5,742 nt of DNA from Microscillaceae bacterium (lineage in GTDB: Bacteria > Bacteroidota > Bacteroidia > Cytophagales > Microscillaceae). Each line of letters opens with the position of its first letter. The stretch's first letter is position 1. Below the pieces are notes generated by a model, which was given only the letters and a program-made list of their open reading frames with translations, did not search any database and was not told the DNA's origin. The stretch spans positions 1 to 5,742 of the forward strand of contig DMHB01000078.1 in assembly GCA_003449595.1 (NCBI GenBank), given 5' to 3'. Shown here in pieces: positions 1 to 5,241 of the stretch. The position numbers were made by a program, and so were the translations under genes.

Positions 1-31
1 AGGCTCAGCAAAGCGCCCTACGACCTATCAT

Positions 32-63
32 TTTGCAAGCGTCCCGCTTGTGTAGTATATTTG
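32..63 (+). promoter_or_regulatory. Bacteroidota-type promoter candidate (TTTG-N20-TATATTTG)
   Basis: A -33-like TTTG at 32-35 is followed after 20 bases by TATATTTG at 56-63, an exact match to the Bacteroidota -7 consensus TAnnTTTG with spacing inside the usual range. The spacer contains a perfect 6-bp inverted repeat (36-50). The -7 box forms most of the left arm of a second inverted repeat (55-90). Transcription would start near 70 and run rightward, into the 3' end of the minus-strand gene that stops at 180. No credible plus-strand gene follows, so the product would be a small or antisense RNA, or the promoter is a leftover of something outside the window. The box match is seen; activity is inferred. 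Confidence 0.45.
36..50. repeat. Inverted repeat CAAGCG/CGCTTG
   Basis: CAAGCG (36-41) and CGCTTG (45-50) are perfect reverse complements around a 3-base loop TCC, and G-T wobbles could add one or two pairs outside. It sits between the -33-like and -7-like boxes of the candidate promoter. It could be an operator, part of a REP-like element, or a terminator stem for a gene left of the window. No T-tract follows on either strand, which weakens the terminator reading. Confidence 0.5.
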
Positions 64-90
64 CATAAAAACTGTGGGCAGAAAATATAC
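55..90. repeat. Inverted repeat GTATATTT/AAATATAC
   Basis: GTATATTT (55-62) and AAATATAC (83-90) are perfect 8-bp reverse complements separated by 20 bases. The left arm contains most of the TATATTTG -7 box, so both half-sites flank the expected transcription start. That arrangement fits a dimeric repressor site, but both arms are AT-rich and a chance origin is possible. Confidence 0.4.
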
Positions 91-99
91 GATTGTTCG

Positions 100-121
100 T
101 AGTCTTAGCGAAGCGAGACTA
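100..121. repeat. Hairpin with GCGAAGC tip, REP-like palindrome
   Basis: TAGTCTT (100-106) pairs with GAGACTA (115-121), six Watson-Crick pairs plus one T-G wobble. Inside it, after an unpaired A107, lies GCGAAGC (108-114). The heptamer d(GCGAAGC) is known as an unusually stable DNA mini-hairpin with a GAA loop. A compact palindrome of this shape in a non-coding strip suggests a dispersed repetitive extragenic palindrome. That needs genome-wide copies to be shown, and only one copy is in this window. Confidence 0.5.
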
Positions 122-133
122 GGCACTTGTATT

Positions 134-157
134 TGCTTAAATCTTCAGATTTGCGTA
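134..157. repeat. Imperfect hairpin centred on AAATCTTCAGATTT
   Basis: AAATCT (139-144) and AGATTT (147-152) are perfect reverse complements. The stem extends outward with a wobble pair 138/153, a mismatch 137/154, then pairs 136/155, 135/156 (wobble) and 134/157. It lies 23 bases past the stop codon of the minus-strand gene, so it could protect or end that transcript, but no T-run follows in that direction. It may equally be part of the same composite repeat as the hairpin at 100-121. Confidence 0.4.
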
Positions 158-179
158 TGAAAGTTATGCTTACCATACC

Positions 180-917
180 CTACTTCCTTGCCTTATCCAC
201 TTCGAGGCGTTTTTGCAGGGCCGCATTGATTTGTTCGCCGTCCAACACCACGCTGACGTTTAGGTTTTGCGCTTGGCTGCCCCCGATGCCTTGGTTGGCA
301 TTGGCCACCATCACTTGTGTTGAGGCAGTTTGTGTTTTGGCCATCAGTACGCCCATATTTTCGGCAGAGAGGAAACTTTTACCCGAGCTACTCACCCCCG
401 AACCGCCACTGCCGCCACTGTTGCTACTGCTCGAAGTACCATAGTCGCCGGTAAAGAGACCGGTAAGTGAGTTGATTTTCTCATCTGCCCACTTTTCGAG
501 GTACTTGCCTGCATTCTCCAAACCTGCCACCACGGCTTTGTAAATGGCATCGCCCGCTGCATAGAAAGCCTCACTAAGCATTCGGGGTACATTGTCGTTA
601 GCCCACTTCAAAAAGCCCACAAACTGCGAAACGAGTCCGGGTATAAGCGTTGACAGGTAGTCATAAATCGCTTGGCCTGCATTCATAAATGCCCCAATCA
701 TAAAAGAGGGCAGCGTTACATACTGCCAGTACAGAAACTCGCCCACTTTGCCAATGAGCCAAGGGATGAAGTCTGTAAACAGGGAAATGACCAAATCGAT
801 AGCCCCGGTAAAAGCTTGGGCAAAAAGCATCGTTATATTTTGCAGTACGCCCCAAATCAGACCGCCAATTTGCTGCTTGAGCGTCTTCTGTTTTTTGTAG
901 CTGGCACAACCAACCAT
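180..917 (-). CDS. Orphan tape-measure-like repeat protein (possible truncated remnant)
   Basis: A 245-residue protein from the ATG at 917, ending with TAG at 180-182. After a short Lys-rich start it has three amphipathic, partly hydrophobic repeats spaced exactly 41 residues apart (starting at about residues 35, 76 and 117, each with Ala-Phe). Repeats 1 and 2 share an Ile-Pro, a Phe-Leu and a Trp at matching positions. A Ser/Gly-rich linker follows (about 159-180), then a polar tail ending in a predicted beta segment (NLNVSVVLDGEQINAAL) and a basic end. This order, hydrophobic repeats with regular aromatic residues then a short C-terminal cap, resembles the end of phage or phage-like tail tape-measure proteins, which set tail length. 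The family assignment is inference. No tail gene adjoins it, and at 245 residues it is short for a tape measure. The start is uncertain: an ATG at 959 and a TTG at 983 are also in frame, but they reach the promoter and start of the divergent TPR gene, and an in-frame stop lies at 987-989. It could be a decayed 3' fragment or an independent small gene. Confidence 0.55.
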   Translation of the reverse strand: MVGCASYKKQKTLKQQIGGLIWGVLQNITMLFAQAFTGAIDLVISLFTDFIPWLIGKVGEFLYWQYVTLPSFMIGAFMNAGQAIYDYLSTLIPGLVSQFVGFLKWANDNVPRMLSEAFYAAGDAIYKAVVAGLENAGKYLEKWADEKINSLTGLFTGDYGTSSSSNSGGSGGSGVSSSGKSFLSAENMGVLMAKTQTASTQVMVANANQGIGGSQAQNLNVSVVLDGEQINAALQKRLEVDKARK

Positions 918-919
918 AA

Positions 920-937
920 TTTGTACTTTTGTACAAA
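920..937. promoter_or_regulatory. Palindrome over the -7 box, candidate operator
   Basis: TTTGTAC (920-926) and GTACAAA (931-937) are perfect 7-bp reverse complements around TTTT. The palindrome covers almost the whole TACTTTTG box of the plus-strand promoter and lies just upstream of the ATG at 917 of the minus-strand gene. A dimeric repressor bound here could affect both divergent genes. Parts of this motif arise simply because Bacteroidota -7 boxes often read TTTGTA, so the symmetry may be partly incidental. Confidence 0.35.
924..931 (+). promoter_or_regulatory. -7 promoter box TACTTTTG for the TPR operon
   Basis: TACTTTTG matches the Bacteroidota -7 consensus TAnnTTTG exactly and ends 37 bases before the ATG at 969, giving a short leader. 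The nearest TTTG that could act as a -33 box is at 894-897, 26 bases upstream, slightly longer than the usual 17-23. It would drive the lipoprotein, DUF155 and YgjP-like genes together, as no other good promoter lies in the gaps between them. Confidence 0.5.
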
Positions 938-968
938 ATTTAGCTTTCAGGCTTATCATTTCTGATCT

Positions 969-1694
969 ATGACACCCTCTCAACCTTCACTTACTCACAC
1001 AATTTGGTTTTGGGCATTACTTTTACTGGTTGCAGGCTGTTCGCAGTCGGCTGATGCTTTTTTGCAAAAGGGCAAAACCCTGATGCAAGACAAAAAATAC
1101 AAGGAAGCCCTGCCTTACCTCAACAAGGCCATCGACAAAGACAGCCGCAACGATGCCGCTTTCAATGCGCGCGGGGTGGCTTATTTAGAGCAAGGCGATT
1201 TTGCCAACGCGATTTTAGATTTTAACAAAGCCGCCGAACTCAACCCCAAAAGTTATAAGCCTTTTTACAACCGCGCTTTGGCCAAAAGCAGCTCGGGCGA
1301 CGATGACGGGGCACTGCAAGACTATGGCACAGCCATCGGGCTACAACCCCAAGAAAGCGAATTGTATGTCAACCGTGGCTTTGTGCTGGCGCGCCTCAAA
1401 CGGGTAGAAGAAGCCCTCAAAGATTTCGATAAGGCCATTGCACTCAACCAAAAAGATAAAAATGCTTATTACAACCGTGGCAATTTGCGGTTTCAATTAG
1501 AAAAATATGAGGCCGCCAAAGCCGATTTTGAAGCCTGTGTCAAATTGGACGATAAGTTTGGAAAAGGTTTTTACGGACTGGGACTTGCTTACCTAATGTT
1601 GGAAAACAAAGAAAATGCTTGTCTCAACCTCAAACAAGCCCAAAAACTCAACTATTTCGATGCCAATGAGGCCGTAGCCCAAAACTGTAAATAA
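969..1694 (+). CDS. TPR-repeat lipoprotein
   Basis: A 241-residue protein with a lipoprotein signal peptide: a hydrophobic stretch at about 12-22 and a lipobox Val-Ala-Gly-Cys with Cys24 as the lipidated residue. It is thus exported and membrane-anchored facing the periplasm or outside. The mature part is almost wholly six consecutive 34-residue tetratricopeptide repeats in exact register (about 28-61, 62-95, 96-129, 130-163, 164-197, 198-231). Each shows the helix A/helix B pattern with Gly or Ala at position 8, Tyr or Phe near 11 and Ala at 20, many with the NRG or NPK-type turns seen in TPR_1/TPR_2 domains. There is no enzymatic domain, so it is probably a protein-binding scaffold; the partner cannot be told from sequence. 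Only a short tail follows the last repeat. The ATG at 969 is chosen because it gives a complete signal peptide and sits 37 bases past a good -7 box. It is first in a likely three-gene operon, 23 bp before the DUF155 gene. Confidence 0.9.
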   Translation: MTPSQPSLTHTIWFWALLLLVAGCSQSADAFLQKGKTLMQDKKYKEALPYLNKAIDKDSRNDAAFNARGVAYLEQGDFANAILDFNKAAELNPKSYKPFYNRALAKSSSGDDDGALQDYGTAIGLQPQESELYVNRGFVLARLKRVEEALKDFDKAIALNQKDKNAYYNRGNLRFQLEKYEAAKADFEACVKLDDKFGKGFYGLGLAYLMLENKENACLNLKQAQKLNYFDANEAVAQNCK

Positions 1695-1717
1695 ACTTTC
1701 CCTTCCTCCCTCCTACT

Positions 1718-2509
1718 ATGTTAGCCATCAAAGCCATCCAAATTGCAGAAGCCATTCAGTTGAAGAAATTCAGGGCCGAATTTTCAAAGCCACCCCAATC
1801 GACCAGCAGCGGCGAATTGTTTTATGCCTTTGAAAATAACCGCTACGTAAGTGTTTTCAACTACGGGGTCATTGTATTTGCTGGCTACGACGAGCTGGGG
1901 CAAAGCGACTTTGTGCGGTTTGCCAAAAATTATTGCGACAATGTTTTGGAAAAACCTTTTGCAGAAGAGTATAGCCTGAGCTTTGCGCCTCAAGAAAAAC
2001 CCGAAATTTTGAATGAGCAAGTAGTGCTGCCCGAGCATTTCACGAAAAACCAAGCCATCAAAATTGTGATGCTCAACGTGGCGCAGTCTGCCGGATTAGA
2101 TTATTACGAGCACTTAATTGATGAAATGCTGACCGGCACCCAAGCCTATACCAAGCAATTGGAAAACTTAGGCACCATCAAAGTCAGCAAAAAAAACCTG
2201 CTCAAGTTTATCGGCAAAATGCTCAACATCAAAAACAGCATTGTCGATAATTTGTACATCTTAGACGACCCGGCCATGGTGTGGGACGACCCAGACTTGG
2301 AATGGTTGAACCGAAACCTAAAAGACATTTTCGATATTTTGGCGCGGTTCAAAGATTTGGATTATCGCTTGAAAATCGTAGAAGACAACCTTACCTTGTT
2401 TTCTGATTTGTTGCAGCATCGCGAAAGCGCCTATTTGGAGTGGATTGTCATTGGCTTGATTTTGATCGAAGTATTAGATGCCTTATTTGGGCAGTTGCTC
2501 AAACACTAA
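1718..2509 (+). CDS. RMD1/YagE (DUF155) family protein with C-terminal membrane anchor
   Basis: A 263-residue protein of the DUF155 family, which includes yeast Rmd1/Rmd8 and human mitochondrial RMND1. The family signature is clear in the C-terminal half: a DPAMVWDDPDLEWL segment (about 184-197), a long helical stretch (about 198-232), then LLQHRESAYLEWIVIGLILIEV (split: LLQHRES at 231-237, then LEWIVIGLILIEV at 240-252), a single predicted transmembrane helix near the C-terminus with only about 10 residues after it. The N-terminal part (about 30-75) is a mixed alpha/beta region with FAFEN/YGVIVFAG-like strands typical of the family. RMND1 supports mitochondrial translation; the biochemical role of bacterial members is unknown, so no reaction is assigned. 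The protein should be cytoplasmic and tail-anchored to the inner membrane. Length is normal for the bacterial group. The ATG at 1718 has no Shine-Dalgarno sequence, as is usual in this phylum. It lies 23 bp after the lipoprotein gene and 32 bp before the YgjP-like gene. Confidence 0.9.
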   Translation: MLAIKAIQIAEAIQLKKFRAEFSKPPQSTSSGELFYAFENNRYVSVFNYGVIVFAGYDELGQSDFVRFAKNYCDNVLEKPFAEEYSLSFAPQEKPEILNEQVVLPEHFTKNQAIKIVMLNVAQSAGLDYYEHLIDEMLTGTQAYTKQLENLGTIKVSKKNLLKFIGKMLNIKNSIVDNLYILDDPAMVWDDPDLEWLNRNLKDIFDILARFKDLDYRLKIVEDNLTLFSDLLQHRESAYLEWIVIGLILIEVLDALFGQLLKH

Positions 2510-2541
2510 TTTTTGGTTGTAGTGATTGGTTTACTTATTCT

Positions 2542-3201
2542 ATGAATCCTCAATACAAGGTAATTCGTAAGCATACCAAAGTGCTGAAAATCTACGTCAA
2601 ACGAAACGGCGAGGTGCATATCGTGGTGCCTATTTTGGCCAAATCCAGTGATGTAACCGCTTGGATAGCCAAAAAACAAGCCTGGATCGACAAGCATTTG
2701 GCACAGATAGCAGCCCAACAACAGCAACCCAGCCCTTTTCAACTGGCACCCCATCAGCTGCTTTTTCTGGGCGAGAAATACACCTTTTCGCACCAACCTC
2801 AACTACAGGCGGTACAGATCGACGACACCCAGCGAACTATTGAAGCCCCGGTCAACTTGTTGCACAGCCGCCCCCAATTGCAATGGTACAAACAAGAAGC
2901 GAAGCAGCGGCTCACCCAAAGGGTATTTGAACTGGCTGATTTACACGGATTTACAGTCAAAAAGGTGTTTATTCGCAGCCAGCGCACCAAGTGGGGCACT
3001 TGCTCCAGTTTGGGCAACATCGGGCTGAATTACAAATTGATAAAAACACCTTGTTGGATTCAGGACTACATCATTTTGCACGAATTAGCTCATTTTCGGC
3101 ACATGAACCACAGCCCTGCATTTTGGTCGGTAGTAGCGCAGCTATGCCCCGCTTATCGCGATGCCGAAAAATGGATACGCCTCCACGAACGTTGGGTATA
3201 A
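2542..3201 (+). CDS. YgjP-like metal-dependent hydrolase (HExxH)
   Basis: A 219-residue protein of the YgjP/DUF45 family (PF01863), related in fold to SprT and M48-type metallopeptidases. The zinc site is plain: HELAH at 180-184 gives His180, Glu181 and His184, and His190 in the following NHSPAFW is the expected third ligand. Just before it lies the conserved RTKWGTCSS segment (148-156), another family hallmark. The N-terminal part (about 1-110) has the family's beta-rich region (KVLKIYVKRNGEVHIVVP) and a WIxKKQxWI helix (41-49). A UTP pyrophosphatase activity has been reported for E. coli YgjP as I recall, but many members are listed as putative peptidases, so the substrate is open. No signal peptide or membrane segment is present, so it is cytoplasmic. 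The ATG at 2542 is preferred: a GTG at 2440 is in frame but would add 34 residues that only read the preceding gene's transmembrane region out of frame and have no family counterpart. It is last in the operon and ends 14 bp from a convergent gene. Confidence 0.9.
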   Translation: MNPQYKVIRKHTKVLKIYVKRNGEVHIVVPILAKSSDVTAWIAKKQAWIDKHLAQIAAQQQQPSPFQLAPHQLLFLGEKYTFSHQPQLQAVQIDDTQRTIEAPVNLLHSRPQLQWYKQEAKQRLTQRVFELADLHGFTVKKVFIRSQRTKWGTCSSLGNIGLNYKLIKTPCWIQDYIILHELAHFRHMNHSPAFWSVVAQLCPAYRDAEKWIRLHERWV

Positions 3202-3215
3202 AAACGTTTTCAGGG

Positions 3216-5123
3216 TTAGCTATTGGCCAATACAATGATTTTATCTTCTTCGTGAAAAGTAAGGCTACCGGCTTTGTGTGGATTGATCACTACGCCAAAA
3301 GCGTCTTTTTTGCTTTGGGCCTTGGCGGCGATACGATAGCCTATGGCAATTTCGCCAGCTTGTTTGGTAGCCTCCAAAACCGTGTAAAAATCGATAGGCG
3401 TATTGGTTTTGACAAAAGTACCGGCTGGTTTCAGATATAATTCGACTCCTGTGGGGTTGAAAAGCTCTTCAAATACGCGCATCAAGGTTTTATTTTCGGC
3501 CACTTGCCCCATCAACAAACTAATCAGTTTATCGCTCACAATAAAGTCATCAGCCTTGCTGGCTTCCAACAATTCGCGGTTACGAATATCGAGCATTTCG
3601 GTAACAATGCTGATGTCGCTTTGGTGGTTTTGCGCCAATTTTCGCAGCGAAAGCAACGTGATAATGGTTTTGGCATCGGCATCTTGCGGCGTGTCGGTAT
3701 GTTTATAGGCTAAAATCATAATGTTTTGGAAGGCTTTCAGGTCTAACTGCTCCAATACCAATCGGTCGGTGGTATCGCCGCGCTCAAAAGAGATGGTCGA
3801 ATTGGTAAGTACTGCCGCGATGCTATCAATCAAAGCCGGATTGAGTGCCACATCGGCTACCACTTTCAGCAGTGTGCCTTTGGAAACATAGCTGTCCAAC
3901 TGCTTGATGACCGAAGATGCTTGGTTGTTCCAGCCCAAAATCAAAATCTGTTCGGGTTTCTTTTTAGTCGATTTGGGTTTCACAATATTGCTCTTCTGAG
4001 GGGGTATCGGTTGCCCGGAAATGAGCAAGGTGTGGTCGTCTTCAGTAATCGCTATCACCTTGTCGCCCGGTTCATACAGGGTTTTTATATCTGGATTGAG
4101 CAATACCTTGCCGTCTTTTTTCTCGATGCCAATGACCGACGACTGTTCGTAGGCGTGGAGCAGGTAGCCAAAGTTTTTGCCAAACAAGGCTGGTTCTTCT
4201 TTGGTATAAATTTCGTCGCCATCAAAGCTCATCAACTCGCTGTAAACAGTGCTCAAGCCCGATTGGCGGCAGGTTTGCACCATTATTTTGTTAATAAAAT
4301 CGTCGGAAAGAATGATTTCTACTTCGTCGCCGGCCACCATTTCTACAATTTCAACATTTTTAGGATGCACCACTTCCGCTGTAATATGGTAAGGCGCAGG
4401 CCTACGCCCTGGGTTGTTTACCAAAGCTACGATGGTTTTGATGGTTTGCACATCGGGGTTATCGACCGCTTCGTTGGCCAAAATGATGATAGATTTGCTG
4501 GTAAAAGGGTTAGCAATTTCTAAGTCGGTCAGATCATACGATTTCCCACTGCGGCAAATGATCATCGTATTGCGGGTGTCTTGTACTTTATCTTTGATTT
4601 CGTCTTCCAACTCTACCTTGTCACGGTCGCACAAAATGACAATGCGGGGCTTTTTTTGGCTCAGGTTGGCCAAAATAAGCTCTTGAATAATGGTAAACAT
4701 TTTGGAGTTATAACCAATGATGAGGGTGTGGTTTTCTTCGATAACAAACGAACGCCCTTTGCGCAGTTCTTGCAGTTTGGTCTGAATCCCATTGGAAAGC
4801 ACCCCAATCAGTGTACTGACTATAAATATCCCGCCAAGGGTAACCATCAGCATCAAAATTCGAAAAGCCCACCCTTTGTCAGCCGTTACCGTGCCCGGAT
4901 CAATGGCGTGCATCAGGCTCACCCACATCGCTTCATACACACTTTTGGTATTTTCTTTATCGCCACCGTCGGGGGCAATGCCAAAGAAAATTTCTGCCAT
5001 ACTTGACAAAAAAATGATGATGACAGAAAGCACCCCTAACCATAAAATGAGGGCGATGGTACCTCTCGACATCGTGTTGTCGAAAGCATAACGCACCCTG
5101 TCCCAATATGTAATTTTCTTCAT
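3216..5123 (-). CDS. CASTOR/POLLUX-related two-TM channel with two RCK units
   Basis: A 635-residue predicted ion channel. Two transmembrane helices (about 22-44 and 88-112) flank a re-entrant pore region (about 62-86) with the segment MHAIDPGTVTADKGW (71-85). The TVGYG filter of classical potassium channels is absent, and the ADKGW stretch sits where plant CASTOR and POLLUX/DMI1 carry ADxGxH, so the protein fits the bacterial CASTOR/POLLUX-related group (PF06241-like). The cytoplasmic part has two TrkA-N/RCK-like units. The first has a degenerate nucleotide-fold glycine motif LIIGYN (134-139), with a C-lobe to about 360. A basic, Pro/Lys-rich linker follows (about 372-391), then the second unit starting ILILGWN (393-399), with a C-lobe to the end. 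Such RCK rings usually gate the pore in response to ions or nucleotides. Plant members are nuclear-envelope cation channels; ion choice in bacteria is uncertain. Length is that expected for the group. The ATG at 5123 begins a basic N-terminus (MKKITYWDRVR) before TM1. It is divergent from bshB1 and convergent with the YgjP-like gene. Confidence 0.9.
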   Translation of the reverse strand: MKKITYWDRVRYAFDNTMSRGTIALILWLGVLSVIIIFLSSMAEIFFGIAPDGGDKENTKSVYEAMWVSLMHAIDPGTVTADKGWAFRILMLMVTLGGIFIVSTLIGVLSNGIQTKLQELRKGRSFVIEENHTLIIGYNSKMFTIIQELILANLSQKKPRIVILCDRDKVELEDEIKDKVQDTRNTMIICRSGKSYDLTDLEIANPFTSKSIIILANEAVDNPDVQTIKTIVALVNNPGRRPAPYHITAEVVHPKNVEIVEMVAGDEVEIILSDDFINKIMVQTCRQSGLSTVYSELMSFDGDEIYTKEEPALFGKNFGYLLHAYEQSSVIGIEKKDGKVLLNPDIKTLYEPGDKVIAITEDDHTLLISGQPIPPQKSNIVKPKSTKKKPEQILILGWNNQASSVIKQLDSYVSKGTLLKVVADVALNPALIDSIAAVLTNSTISFERGDTTDRLVLEQLDLKAFQNIMILAYKHTDTPQDADAKTIITLLSLRKLAQNHQSDISIVTEMLDIRNRELLEASKADDFIVSDKLISLLMGQVAENKTLMRVFEELFNPTGVELYLKPAGTFVKTNTPIDFYTVLEATKQAGEIAIGYRIAAKAQSKKDAFGVVINPHKAGSLTFHEEDKIIVLANS

Positions 5124-5137
5124 TGACCTAAAAACGC

Positions 5138-5145
5138 TACTTTTG
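5138..5145 (+). promoter_or_regulatory. Candidate -7 box TACTTTTG upstream of bshB1
   Basis: TACTTTTG matches TAnnTTTG exactly and points toward bshB1, leaving a leader of about 90 bases before the TTG start. No TTTG at a normal -33 distance is visible, so the box is weaker than the one at 32-63. It lies only 15 bases upstream of the channel start codon, so the bshB1 promoter would begin inside the channel's leader. Confidence 0.3.
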
Positions 5146-5220
5146 AAGCTTATAAAAAATGCTGCTCAATCACTATTGATTTGATAGTTTAAACCTAAGG
5201 GTTTCCATACAATTTTCAAA

Positions 5221-5234
5221 TAAAATCAATTTTA
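5221..5234. repeat. AT-rich inverted repeat before bshB1 start
   Basis: TAAAAT (5221-5226) and ATTTTA (5229-5234) are perfect reverse complements around CA, ending 7 bases before the TTG start codon of bshB1. In RNA it would form only a weak A-U stem near the ribosome-binding region; in DNA it may be an operator half-site pair. The 118-bp gap is AT-rich, so a chance origin is quite possible. The heptamer CAATTTT also occurs twice here, 17 bp apart (5210 and 5227). Confidence 0.25.
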
Positions 5235-5241
5235 AATTCCT

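Noticed and set aside
127..444. Plus-strand open frame downstream of the promoter at 32-63
   Set aside because: It runs antisense to the repeat protein gene, its Pro/Leu-rich end mirrors that gene's Ser/Gly linker, and it begins with TTG inside a hairpin; it looks like a shadow frame.
2440..2541. Longer GTG start for the YgjP-like gene adding a hydrophobic N-terminus
   Set aside because: The added residues are the out-of-frame reading of the DUF155 transmembrane segment, and the family match begins after the ATG at 2542.
3201..3210. AAAACGTTTT palindrome at the convergent gene ends, as a bidirectional terminator
   Set aside because: The symmetric stretch is only 10 bp, mostly A and T with no room for a loop, so it cannot form a convincing terminator hairpin.
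3221..3232. Perfect 12-bp palindrome TATTGGCCAATA
   Set aside because: It lies inside the last codons of the channel gene and is well explained as coding sequence; nothing else supports a protein-binding site.
3921..5006. Long plus-strand open frames opposite the channel gene (3921-4523, 4581-5006)
   Set aside because: Their compositions are those of the reverse strand of a strong coding gene and they show no recognisable domain.
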